Assembly: GCF_016863095.1 (NCBI RefSeq)
Contig: NZ_BOOF01000030.1
Coordinates: forward strand, 62,001-126,000
Direction: 5' to 3'
DNA: 64,000 nucleotides
Source of the DNA: Microbispora siamensis
Lineage (GTDB): Bacteria; Actinomycetota; Actinomycetes; Streptosporangiales; Streptosporangiaceae
Positions 16,292 to 24,396 of this stretch are shown piece by piece. The notes below the pieces were generated by a model. The model was given only the letters and a program-made list of their open reading frames with translations, was not told the DNA's origin and did not search any database. Position 1 is the stretch's first letter; each line of letters starts with the position of its first letter. A program made the translations under genes and the position numbers.

Positions 16292-17266
16292 ATGACCAAC
16301 GTATCCGTTGTGATCCCCTGTTACCGATCCGCCCGGACGCTGCCGGCCCTGGTGGAACGCCTTCTCGCCGTTCTGCCCACCGCCGCGAACCTCTTCGAGG
16401 TCGTGCTCGTCGTGGACGGCTCGCCCGACGACACGTGGGAGGTGGCGCAGGGCCTCGTCGAGCGGCACGACAGCGTCCGCGCCGTGCTGCTGGCCCGCAA
16501 CTACGGGCAGCACAACGCCCTGGTCGCGGGCATCCGCTGCGCGCGGTACGAGGTCATGGTGACGATGGACGACGACCTGCAGCATCCGCCGGAGGAGATT
16601 CCCCGGCTCCTGGCGGGCCTGCGGCCCGACGTCGACATCGTGTACGGCGTCCCGAGCGGCGGGACACACGGGCGAATTCGCGATTTCGCCTCCAAATCGC
16701 TGAAATGCGGGCTTTCCGGGCGGTTCGGCGCGGAGAACGGCGCGGACATCTCCGCGTTCCGCGCCTTCCGGAGTTTCCTCCGGGAGTCGCTGGACGGCGT
16801 CGGTGGTCCGCACACGCAGATCGACATCGCCTTCTCCTGGGCGACCACCCGGGTCGGCACCGTACCGGTGCGGATGCAGAGCCGGCTCGTCGGCCGCTCC
16901 AACTACACCCCCACGATGCTCGTGCGCCACGCGATCGGCGTGTTCGTCGGGTACAGCACGCTCCCGCTGCGCCTGGTGACCTACTTCGGCCTGCTGACCG
17001 GGGCGTTCGGCATCGTCCTGCTGACCGTCTTCCTGTGGACGTACTGGTCGGGCGACAGCACCGTCAAGGGCTTCACCTCGACCGCGTCCATGATCGCGTT
17101 GTTCGCGTCCGCCCAGATGATCGCGCTCGGCATCATCGGGGAGTACCTCGGCAGGATCCACGTCGAGAGGATGGGCCGCCCCACCTACATCGTCCGCACC
17201 CGGGCCGAGAGCGGTGCGGCGCAGCCGATGACGGTGACGGGCGGGCCGGAGGGGTGGAGCGCGTGA
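16292..17266 (+). CDS. GT2 polyprenyl-phosphate-type glycosyltransferase with C-terminal membrane anchor
   Basis: A 324-residue family 2 glycosyltransferase: VSVVIPCYRSARTL at the N-terminus, VDGSPDDTW, then TMDDDLQHPPEEIP with the DxD metal motif at about 93, and two C-terminal membrane helices around 230 and 268 separated by a short loop. This is the layout of GtrB/ArnC/DPM1-like enzymes that load a sugar onto undecaprenyl phosphate or decorate a lipid-linked glycan at the inner face. The ATG at 16292 starts just before the conserved strand; the longer upstream reading is unlikely. It overlaps the WbqC-like gene by GTGA. A GtrA-type flippase at 21269 may be its partner. Confidence 0.85.
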   Translation: MTNVSVVIPCYRSARTLPALVERLLAVLPTAANLFEVVLVVDGSPDDTWEVAQGLVERHDSVRAVLLARNYGQHNALVAGIRCARYEVMVTMDDDLQHPPEEIPRLLAGLRPDVDIVYGVPSGGTHGRIRDFASKSLKCGLSGRFGAENGADISAFRAFRSFLRESLDGVGGPHTQIDIAFSWATTRVGTVPVRMQSRLVGRSNYTPTMLVRHAIGVFVGYSTLPLRLVTYFGLLTGAFGIVLLTVFLWTYWSGDSTVKGFTSTASMIALFASAQMIALGIIGEYLGRIHVERMGRPTYIVRTRAESGAAQPMTVTGGPEGWSA

Positions 17267-17997
17267 AGCGGGTCGCCATCGTGCAGTCGAACTACATCCC
17301 CTGGAAGGGATACTTCGACCTGATCGCGCACGTCGACGAGTTCATCCTGTTCGACGACGTGCAGTACACCGACAGGGACTGGCGCAACCGCAACCTGATC
17401 AAGACGGCCGCCGGCCCGAAGTGGCTGTCCATCCCCGTACGGCGCGGCCCGCGCAGCCGGTTGATCAACGAGGTGGTCGCGAGCGACATGGAGTGGCCCC
17501 GCGCGCACTGGCTCCTGCTCGCGCAGACCTACCGCAAGGCCCCCTGCTTCGAGGAGGTCGCGCCGGCGATCGAACGGCTCTACCTCGACTGCCGAAGTGA
17601 CCGGCTGTCGGACATCAACCGGCACTTCCTCGAAGGGCTGCTGGGCGTGCTCGGCATCCCGGCGACCCTGAGCCGCGCCGAGGACTACGGCGCGACCGGG
17701 AGCAAGACCGAGCGCCTCGTGGACCTGTGCCGCAGGTCGGGCGCCGGCGAGTACCTCACCGGCCCGGCCGCCCGCGCCTACCTGGACGAGAGCCTCTTCG
17801 ACCGGGCCGGGATCGGGGTCCGGTGGTTCGACTACTCCGGCTATCCGGAGTATCCGCAGGCGCACCCCCCGTTCGACCACCACGTCAGCGTCCTCGACCT
17901 GATCTTCAACACCGGACCGGCCGCCGCTCAGTATCTCAAGAGCGCCCAGCGTCTCAAGGGAGCTCAGCGCCGCGCCGCCGGGCCGGCGATCTCGTAG
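17263..17997 (+). CDS. WbqC-family protein
   Basis: A 244-residue WbqC-like protein (VAIVQSNYIPWKGYFDLI, FILFDDVQYTDRDWRNRN, AHPPFDHHVSVLDLIFNTG). Members occur in O-antigen and exopolysaccharide clusters and are thought to help make or transfer modified amino-sugars, but no firm reaction is established. The GTG start overlaps the GT2 stop. The C-terminus LKSAQRLKGAQR arises from an 18-bp tandem duplication and its last 34 bases overlap the 3' end of the convergent membrane protein gene. Confidence 0.85.
   Translation: MKRVAIVQSNYIPWKGYFDLIAHVDEFILFDDVQYTDRDWRNRNLIKTAAGPKWLSIPVRRGPRSRLINEVVASDMEWPRAHWLLLAQTYRKAPCFEEVAPAIERLYLDCRSDRLSDINRHFLEGLLGVLGIPATLSRAEDYGATGSKTERLVDLCRRSGAGEYLTGPAARAYLDESLFDRAGIGVRWFDYSGYPEYPQAHPPFDHHVSVLDLIFNTGPAAAQYLKSAQRLKGAQRRAAGPAIS
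17935..17970. repeat. 18-bp tandem duplication at the 3' end of the WbqC gene
   Basis: Two imperfect 18-bp copies, at 17935-17952 and 17953-17970, each begin CTCAAG and end in CAGCG plus one base. They encode LKSAQR and LKGAQR in frame. The second copy lies partly within the overlap with the convergent gene. Confidence 0.7.
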
Positions 17998-20402
17998 ACG
18001 GCGAAGTCCCCGGAGCGCAGGCGCGGGGCGGCCACGTTCCCGAGCTCCGTGCCCGGGACCGTCAGCCGCTCGTCCACGAACAGCCAGCGCACCCCGTAAC
18101 GGTCCCGCAGCGACCGCACCGCCTGCGCGGAGGGCGCCGCGAACAGCGCCTCGTTCGCCTGGAGCCGCTCGCGGTCCCAGAACGGCAGATACCAGAGCAC
18201 CTGGCCCGGGCTCCACCGGTCCAGGTTCGCCGTCGCGTACGCCCATCCCTCGACGAGCACCCGCCGCTCGGCCAGCGCCGACACCCAGGCCGCGCGGCTG
18301 TCGCAGGGGCCGTCGACGCCGAGACGGCAGTGCATGTTGGTGGCGACGACGTCGCCGGGGCGGGAATGGTCGCGCAGCCACCGCGCGGCGGTGACCAGGC
18401 CCTGCGGCATCGCCTGGCTGCGTGCTGCCCGGTCGGCGTCCTCCGCCGCGTTCACGGGGGTCTTGTAGGTCACCGGAAGGATCCGGGTGAACCAGGCGGC
18501 CGGCGCGGCGAACGCCGAGGTCACCACGAGCGTGAGGGCGAACGAGCGCAGCGCGCCGCGCCGCGCGGCGACCAGCGCGACCGCCGTCAGCGCCACGAAG
18601 ACCAGCAGGGCGGCGTACGGCAGGGCGAGCACGCCGAGCGGCTCGCCGTCGGGCAGCGGGACCCGTACGTCGCACAGGATCCGGATGCAGTAGGCGGCGA
18701 CGGCCCCGGCGCCCACGGCGCAGACGACGGACAACGGCGACGTCCCCGACCTGCGCACGACGGTGACGAGCCCGTAGACCGAGACGATCGCCAGATAGGG
18801 ATAGGGCGCCTGGAGGAAGTAGATCTCCGAGAGGCCGGGATGCCCGAAGCAGAGCGCCACGCCCAGCCCTGCCAGGCTCATGCCGAGGGTCAGCACGACG
18901 GCGGGCCGGGCGAGCGCCCGGGGCCGGCTGAGCAGGCCGAGCGTCCCGCACCACGCGACCGCTCCGGACAGGACGCACAGGAGGGTGAGCCCGAGGACCG
19001 CGGCCACCGGTCCCCCGAGCGGCCCTCCGTCGCCGACCACGCCGCCCCACGTCACGCGCATCAGGGACAGCGGCGCCGCCGTCGTTCCCCCGCGCACCCC
19101 GCCGTACAGGACGAACTGCGCGTAGAGCAGGCAGGCCACGCTCATGCCCAGGGCGACCAGGGCCGGGCCGTGCGGGCGGCGGCGCCGCACCGCCATGGCG
19201 ACCGCCACCGCCGTCAGGCCCGCCGTGAGCAGGGGCAGGTACGTCGCCTTGGCCCCCATGACGGCCGCCAGGAAGACCCCCAGCAGGAGCCACTCCCACG
19301 GGTTCCGCCTCCGTCTCTCGAGCAGGTCCGCCAGCAGGAGGAAGACCGGGACGAACAGCAGCGCGCCGAAGGTCTGGGTGGGGCTCGACCAGGACTGGAC
19401 CGGCTTCCAGACCAGCGCGCCGCCGACCGGGCCGATGTAGAGGTTCGGCGCCGCGACGAGGAAGACGGCGGCGAGGGCGGTCAGGGCTCCGGCCCGCGAC
19501 CCGATGACCCGCCGGGCGGCCAGGCCCAGCAGGACGACCAGCGCCGCCATCATCGGCAGCATGCCGAGGCGGAACAGCAGCACCAGCGGCTCGACGCCGG
19601 TCACCCAGCTCGTGGCCGCGTAGTGGGCGTAGACGAACCAGTGGTACGGCAGCGGCTCCCCGGCGACGATCGGCATCGTCGGGGGCACGTGGTGCCGCAG
19701 TTCCCCGATGAACGCCAGGTGGAGGGGCATGTCGGGGAGCGACGCCCCGAGCGCCGGCCAGGCGAGGGCCTGCGTGCGGAAGAAGTTGACCGCGCTCCAG
19801 ACCACCAGGTAGGCGACGACCAGGGCCAGCGACCAGGACCACCAGATCGGTGACCGGGTGGTGCCGGGGGCGCTTCTCCAGTGCCGCCGGAGCCGGGGCA
19901 CGAGGAGGAAGGCGGCGTACGTCGCGACCGGCCAGGCGAGGACGAGTACCGGCGCCCCCACGGCCCGGGCCGCGACGTAGGCGAACACCTCCAGCCCGTA
20001 TCCGAGGGCCAGCCCGAGCGCGACCTCCTCGCCCCGGGAGCGGTCACCCCGGTAGAGGGCCCGGACCAGCAGCGTTCCTGGGACCGCGAGGCAGGCGACG
20101 AGGTAGCCGCAGAAACGGGCCAGGTCGGAGACGCGGACGCCGTAGCGGGTGAGCGCGGCCGCCGTCAGGGCGAGCACCACGACGGCCGGCGCCCATCTCA
20201 CCAGCGTCCGCCGCGCCGTCGCACGGGCGTCCGGCGCGTTTTTCGCCGGCGCACCGGTTATCGGCCCGTGCGGGGAATCCCCCGGGCTCCGGGTCGGCGA
20301 GCCTCCCCCGGCCGCGCTCCTCGCGACCGGATCGAACAGCGCTTTCTCATCCGACCGGGACGGGCCCGTGGCAGGGATTTCCCGAGGCGAGGTGTCAGCC
20401 AT
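17964..20402 (-). CDS. Large polytopic membrane protein, probable GT-C-type glycosyltransferase (paralogue A)
   Basis: An 812-residue protein with a cytoplasmic N-terminus of about 65 residues, about a dozen or more hydrophobic helices and a C-terminal soluble segment of about 170 residues (ATNMHCRLGVDGPCDSR, AERRVLVEGWAYATANLDRW). Conserved loops DMPLHLAFIGELRHH and GEPLPYHWFVYAHYAATSW between early helices resemble the acidic/histidine-bearing loops of lipid-linked-sugar transferases (GT-C), but I cannot name the family. A clear paralogue of 754 residues is encoded at 38574-40838. ATG 20402 was chosen; a longer frame is possible. It is downstream of a methyltransferase, GtrA and aminotransferase on the same strand. 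Confidence 0.65.
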   Translation of the reverse strand: MADTSPREIPATGPSRSDEKALFDPVARSAAGGGSPTRSPGDSPHGPITGAPAKNAPDARATARRTLVRWAPAVVVLALTAAALTRYGVRVSDLARFCGYLVACLAVPGTLLVRALYRGDRSRGEEVALGLALGYGLEVFAYVAARAVGAPVLVLAWPVATYAAFLLVPRLRRHWRSAPGTTRSPIWWSWSLALVVAYLVVWSAVNFFRTQALAWPALGASLPDMPLHLAFIGELRHHVPPTMPIVAGEPLPYHWFVYAHYAATSWVTGVEPLVLLFRLGMLPMMAALVVLLGLAARRVIGSRAGALTALAAVFLVAAPNLYIGPVGGALVWKPVQSWSSPTQTFGALLFVPVFLLLADLLERRRRNPWEWLLLGVFLAAVMGAKATYLPLLTAGLTAVAVAMAVRRRRPHGPALVALGMSVACLLYAQFVLYGGVRGGTTAAPLSLMRVTWGGVVGDGGPLGGPVAAVLGLTLLCVLSGAVAWCGTLGLLSRPRALARPAVVLTLGMSLAGLGVALCFGHPGLSEIYFLQAPYPYLAIVSVYGLVTVVRRSGTSPLSVVCAVGAGAVAAYCIRILCDVRVPLPDGEPLGVLALPYAALLVFVALTAVALVAARRGALRSFALTLVVTSAFAAPAAWFTRILPVTYKTPVNAAEDADRAARSQAMPQGLVTAARWLRDHSRPGDVVATNMHCRLGVDGPCDSRAAWVSALAERRVLVEGWAYATANLDRWSPGQVLWYLPFWDRERLQANEALFAAPSAQAVRSLRDRYGVRWLFVDERLTVPGTELGNVAAPRLRSGDFAVYEIAGPAARR

Positions 20403-20549
20403 GCGTGCGATTCTCGCGGCGGCGGCACCACGAATTCGCCCGCGACCTCGTTCCGGGCGGATTCCTTGACATTCTTTTGCGGGTGTCCCGCTCACCGGCC
20501 GGAAACGCGGAAATCGCGAATCGCCTTTCCATCGTCCCGCGAACCGCCG

Positions 20550-21248
20550 TCACGAAGGACGGTGCGCCCGCACGACCAGGGTGACTCCGGGAAGCGATTT
20601 GACGGGCAGATATCTCTCGGCCGCGACCACGGCGCCCAGCCCCAGGTTGACCAGGGGCGGCACGTCCGTGACGTCGGAGCCGCTGGTGCGCTTCCTGCGC
20701 CAGGCCACGATCGGCCGCATCAGCACGTTCCAGCTCCACATGCGGTCGACGACCAGCCCGGCCCCGCGCAGCAGGGCAGCCAGTTCGTCCCGGGCGTACC
20801 GGCGGAAGTGGAAGGACGCCACGTCGTGCGCCGACCACAGCGCCATGTCGCACGGCACCGTGATCAGCGCCCGGCCACCCGGCCGCAGCACGCGCACCAG
20901 CTCGCGGGCGGCCGTGTGGTCGTCCTCGATGTGCTCGAGCACGTCGAACGCGAGCACGAGGTCGAAGGACTGTGCGGGCAGCGGCAGGTCGCACGCGTCG
21001 GCGTGGATCGCCCGCAGGCCCCGCCGGACGGCCAGCTCGACCGCGGTCTCGGAGTAGTCGGCCGCAAGCGCGTCCCACCCATGCTCCACGAGCACGCGGG
21101 TGTTGCCGCCGCCCGCGGCGCCGACGTCGAGTGCCCTGCCGGGCGGCCCGAGCCGCCGCAGCTCCCGGGCGAGCAGGGCGCGCCGCTCCCGGTACCACCA
21201 GTGCCGGTCCTCCAGCTCGACCGTACGGCGGATGTCAGTGGCCTCCAT
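20550..21248 (-). CDS. Class I SAM-dependent methyltransferase
   Basis: A 232-residue protein with the SAM-binding motif ALDVGAAGGGNTRVLVE at about 40 and post-motifs LAFDVLEHIEDD and LRPGGRALITVP, typical of Methyltransf_11/25-type small-molecule methyltransferases. N-terminal DRHWWYRERRALL is frequent in methyltransferases of glycan clusters. The acceptor is unknown; a sugar hydroxyl or a lipid-linked glycan is most likely from context. It lies 20 bases after the GtrA gene and upstream of the large polytopic protein. Confidence 0.83.
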   Translation of the reverse strand: MEATDIRRTVELEDRHWWYRERRALLARELRRLGPPGRALDVGAAGGGNTRVLVEHGWDALAADYSETAVELAVRRGLRAIHADACDLPLPAQSFDLVLAFDVLEHIEDDHTAARELVRVLRPGGRALITVPCDMALWSAHDVASFHFRRYARDELAALLRGAGLVVDRMWSWNVLMRPIVAWRRKRTSGSDVTDVPPLVNLGLGAVVAAERYLPVKSLPGVTLVVRAHRPS

Positions 21249-21268
21249 GGGCAGCCTTCCCCTAGTGA

Positions 21269-21826
21269 TCAGTTCTTACGGCGGGCCGGGAACGTCCAGA
21301 GTCTGTGCACGAGGTAGCTCAGCGGCACGTTCACGACGATGACCAGCGCCTGCGCCACCATGATCGGAATCCCGGCGAGCTCCACCAGGAGCGGAACGCC
21401 CGTGACCGACGCCGCCAGGAAGCCCAGCCCGACGGCGTAGAACCGCAGGTGGCCGAGCACCCAGGACGATCCGGAGACGCGGAAGACCCTCAGCCGATAC
21501 CACGGATAGACGACGACCGAGGCGACGAACTGGCTGGTCACGAGCAGGAGGAGATACGGGACCCGATGCCCGAGCGCGGCCAGTTGGACGCCGAGGATCG
21601 CGTAGTACACCACGGCCGACATCGCGCCGCTGCCCAGGTAGAGCACGCGCCGCCGGTCGAGCGCCACGGACAGGGCCCAGCGCGCGAGGTGACGGCGCCC
21701 CGCGGACGGCCGGGGATCGTGACCAGGACCGGGACATCGGGCGGCTTTCGGCACCGGTCCCGGTGTGTGTCCAGGTGTGGGTCCGGGTGTGTGTCCCGGT
21801 GCGAACCCGGTGGCGTTCCGTCCCAC
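21269..21826 (-). CDS. GtrA-like membrane protein (polyprenyl-linked sugar flippase family)
   Basis: A 185-residue protein. After a roughly 60-residue hydrophilic N-terminus it has four membrane helices with the GtrA features YLGSGAMSAVVYYAI, SQFVASVVVYPWYRLRVF and VVNVPLSYLVHRLWTF. GtrA-family proteins are proposed to flip undecaprenyl-phosphate-linked sugars, usually with a GtrB-type transferase such as the GT2 at 16292. The GTG at 21826 lies just past the aminotransferase stop. The N-terminal PGHTPGPTPGHTPGP is a short proline/threonine repeat produced by GTGT-rich DNA (21770-21800) and is unusual for the family. Confidence 0.82.
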   Translation of the reverse strand: MGRNATGFAPGHTPGPTPGHTPGPVPKAARCPGPGHDPRPSAGRRHLARWALSVALDRRRVLYLGSGAMSAVVYYAILGVQLAALGHRVPYLLLLVTSQFVASVVVYPWYRLRVFRVSGSSWVLGHLRFYAVGLGFLAASVTGVPLLVELAGIPIMVAQALVIVVNVPLSYLVHRLWTFPARRKN

Positions 21827-21828
21827 CG

Positions 21829-22998
21829 TCAGCGCACCTCGTAGCCGCGCACCGCCTCGACGACACGAGCCGCGCCGTCCTCGCCGAGACCCGCGAACAG
21901 CGGCAGCCGTACGAGCCGGTCCGCGACGTTCTCGGTGACCGGGCAGCCGCCGGGGGCGGTCCTGCCGTGCCGCAGGCCGGCCGGCGAGCTGTGCAGCGGC
22001 TGGTAGTGGAACGCCGCCTGCACGCCGTGGGCGGCGAGGTGGGCGATGAACGCCTGCCGGTTGCGCAGGTCGGGCAAAAGCAGGTGGTAGAGGTGCGCCG
22101 GATGCGCGCGGTCGTCGGGAACGGCCGGCTGCGCCACCCCGTTCTCGGCCGCCCAGTCCGCCAGGCCCTCGTGGTAGTCGCGCCAGACCGCCTGGCGCAG
22201 CCGCTGGATCGTGCCGAACGACTCCAGCTGGGCGGTCAGCATGGCGGCGAGGACGTCCGAGGGCAGATAGCTCGACCCGATGTCGACCCACTGGTACTTG
22301 TCGACCTGTCCCCGGAAGAACCGGCTGCGGTCGGTGCCCTTCTCGCGGATGATCTCGGCGCGCGCGGCGAGGGCGGCGTCGTTGACGAGCAGGGCGCCCC
22401 CCTCACCGCACTGCACGTTCTTCGTCGCGTGGAAGCTCTGCGTCGCCATGAGCCCGAACGACCCGAGGGGCCGGCCCCGGTAGAACCCGCCCAGCCCGTG
22501 CGCGTTGTCCTCGATCAGGGCCAGGCCGTGGCGATCCGCCACCGCGCCGATCGCGTCCATCTCGCAGGCCACGCCGGCGTAGTGGACGACCACCACGGCC
22601 CGGGTCCGCTCGGTGATCGCGGCCTCGATCAGGCGTTCGTCGATGTTCAGGGTGTCGGGCCTGCAGTCCACGAACACCGGCACCGCCCCGCGCAGGGCGT
22701 AGGCGTTGGCGGTCGACACGAACGTGAACGACGGCATGAGGACCTCGTCGCCGGGCCGCAGGTCCAGCAGGATCGCCGACATCTCCAGGGCATGCGTGCA
22801 CGAGGTCGTCAGCAGGGCGCGGGCGGCACCGGTCAGTTCGCACAGAAGCCGGCCGGCCCGCTCGGTGAACGGCCCGTCCCCGCAGGTGAACCCCTGGCGT
22901 ACCGCCTCCGCGAGGTAGGCGAGCTCGTTGTCCGCGACGTGGGTCCGGTTGAAGGGGACAGCCTTCAGGCTGGTTGTGCTCACCGCCGTAGTGAACAA
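21829..22998 (-). CDS. DegT/DnrJ/EryC1/StrS aminotransferase, WecE-like (dTDP-4-amino-4,6-dideoxygalactose transaminase)
   Basis: A 389-residue PLP-dependent sugar aminotransferase. VPFNRTHVADNELAYLAEA, TTSCTHALEMSAILLDL and the internal-aldimine region SFHATKNVQCGEGGAL (catalytic Lys about 193) match the WecE/RffA subgroup closely. WecE converts dTDP-4-keto-6-deoxyglucose, the product of rfbB, to dTDP-4-amino-4,6-dideoxygalactose. With RmlA, RmlB and a GNAT in the window this outlines a route to an amino- or acetamido-dideoxyhexose. The gene starts the minus-strand run aminotransferase, GtrA, methyltransferase, membrane protein. Confidence 0.87.
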   Translation of the reverse strand: MFTTAVSTTSLKAVPFNRTHVADNELAYLAEAVRQGFTCGDGPFTERAGRLLCELTGAARALLTTSCTHALEMSAILLDLRPGDEVLMPSFTFVSTANAYALRGAVPVFVDCRPDTLNIDERLIEAAITERTRAVVVVHYAGVACEMDAIGAVADRHGLALIEDNAHGLGGFYRGRPLGSFGLMATQSFHATKNVQCGEGGALLVNDAALAARAEIIREKGTDRSRFFRGQVDKYQWVDIGSSYLPSDVLAAMLTAQLESFGTIQRLRQAVWRDYHEGLADWAAENGVAQPAVPDDRAHPAHLYHLLLPDLRNRQAFIAHLAAHGVQAAFHYQPLHSSPAGLRHGRTAPGGCPVTENVADRLVRLPLFAGLGEDGAARVVEAVRGYEVR

Positions 22999-23086
22999 CG
23001 GCCCCGTGCCCCCGCCCCGCCGCCGCCGCGCGTGGTTGGCGAATCATGGCGCAACCCTTACGACGGCGGCGGAGACGGGGGCCGGG

Positions 23087-24214
23087 CTACCTCACGTTGA
23101 CGACCTGCACCACCTCGTTCGAGGTGCTGGGGGCGAAGCGCACCCACGCCTCGGCCTGCGCCGTGAGACCGCCGAGGTAGACGGCGGTGATGTGGTGCTC
23201 CCCCACCGACAGCGCCGAGGTGGTGAACGTGGCGGGCGTGTCGGCGCCGGTCTGCATGCCCGTGCCGATGACGACGCCGTTGTCCTTGAAGACCACCCTC
23301 CCGGCCGGCGCCAGCGTGCCGCTGCGGGGATGCACCCGCGCGGTGAACGTGACCGGGAACTTCGCCTGGGAGGGGTTCGGCGAGGAGGTCAGCTCGGTCG
23401 TGGTGCCGGGGTCGAACGGCAGCGTGACGCGGGTCGGCGGCGGGACGATCGCGTCGACCGTGTTCGCGCGGTTGATCCCGTTGTCCGCCTCGGTGGTGCC
23501 CTCGATCGTGACCGTGTTGTCGAGGAGGAGGGTCCGTCCGTCGATGACGGCGCCCTCCGCGACCTTGATCGAGCCGCGGGCCAGGACGGTGCCGCGGAAG
23601 GTGGAGTACGTCCCGAGGGCGGCGCCCTCGGTGGCCTGCCAGTAGACGTTGTCCGCCTGTGCCCCGCCCACGAGCATGATGTTGCTGACCTTGGCCGTGG
23701 TCAGCGTGCTCGCGCGGAAGATGAAGACCGCGTCCGGGTTCCCCCCGGCGTCGATGGTGAGCGTCCCGTCGATGCGGAACGTCCCGTCCGCCGAGTCGTA
23801 CACGCCGGGGGTCCTGCGGGTTCCACCGAGCTCGGCGGGCACGGTGACGGCGGGGCCCCGATCCGAGATGTCGTCGTACGCGGCGGTCGCGTCGGCCATC
23901 ACCTGCGCCGCCTCGGCGTCACCGGCGTGGATCTCCCCCTCGACCACGCCCGGCGGGAAGCCGGTGACGGTGGTGCCGGGGCTCACGTCGACGTCCCCGG
24001 TGATCAGGGTCATGTTCGCGCTGATGACCGTGCCCGCCGCCAGCACCGCCGAGTGCTCGGCCGCGCCGAGGTCCACCGGGGGCTGGTCCGCGCTGGCGCG
24101 GCCGTCCATCACGACGAGGACGCCCGCGACAAGGGCCGCGACGAGGGCCGCGTACAACCACACGGCGTTGGCGCCACGTGGGAGAAACCGGCGGTGATCG
24201 GCGACTGCCGCCAT
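23087..24214 (-). CDS. Secreted DUF3494 (ice-binding-like) protein with Ig-like domain
   Basis: A 375-residue protein with an N-terminal membrane/signal segment (AVWLYAALVAALVAGVLVV, ending ASA). Residues about 45-240 are a DUF3494 domain (AGTVISANMTLITGDVDVSP, GTYSTFRGTVLARGSI), the beta-helical fold of ice-binding proteins and many surface adhesins. Residues about 275-370 are an Ig-like repeat (LTSSPNPSQAKFPVTFTARV, ITAVYLGG). The ATG at 24214 has GGAGGAG upstream. Whether it binds ice is unknown; the same fold is common in non-psychrophilic actinomycetes, so adhesion or polymer binding is as likely. No anchor or sorting motif is visible at the C-terminus. Confidence 0.82.
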   Translation of the reverse strand: MAAVADHRRFLPRGANAVWLYAALVAALVAGVLVVMDGRASADQPPVDLGAAEHSAVLAAGTVISANMTLITGDVDVSPGTTVTGFPPGVVEGEIHAGDAEAAQVMADATAAYDDISDRGPAVTVPAELGGTRRTPGVYDSADGTFRIDGTLTIDAGGNPDAVFIFRASTLTTAKVSNIMLVGGAQADNVYWQATEGAALGTYSTFRGTVLARGSIKVAEGAVIDGRTLLLDNTVTIEGTTEADNGINRANTVDAIVPPPTRVTLPFDPGTTTELTSSPNPSQAKFPVTFTARVHPRSGTLAPAGRVVFKDNGVVIGTGMQTGADTPATFTTSALSVGEHHITAVYLGGLTAQAEAWVRFAPSTSNEVVQVVNVR

Positions 24215-24334
24215 GAGAGGACTCCTCCTTCTCGGGGATCCGGCCGTGCCGCGAGATCGGCCCGGACGGGTCGATCGGCGGGTCGCGGTGGCCTGCCCGC
24301 GCGTAAGCATTGGGTAAGGGGATCGGCAGGGGCG

Positions 24335-24390
24335 CGGCCGGACACCGGGCGCGGGCGTTTCGTTGCCCGTTCTTTGCCCGGCGCCGGCCG
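24335..24390 (-). terminator. Hairpin after the DUF3494-DUF4082 gene
   Basis: A long stem lies just past the stop codon: CGGCCGG (24335-24341) and CCGGGC (24345-24350) pair with CCGGCCG (24384-24390) and GCCCGG (24376-24381) around a small internal bulge. A smaller GGGC/GCCC stem sits in the loop. There is no T-run, so I call it a probable terminator by structure only. Confidence 0.5.
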
Positions 24391-24396
24391 TTCCGT

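Noticed and set aside
20467..20472. TTGACA hexamer considered as a -35 box
   Set aside because: It lies on the plus strand, where no gene starts downstream, and no -10 hexamer is at the right distance.
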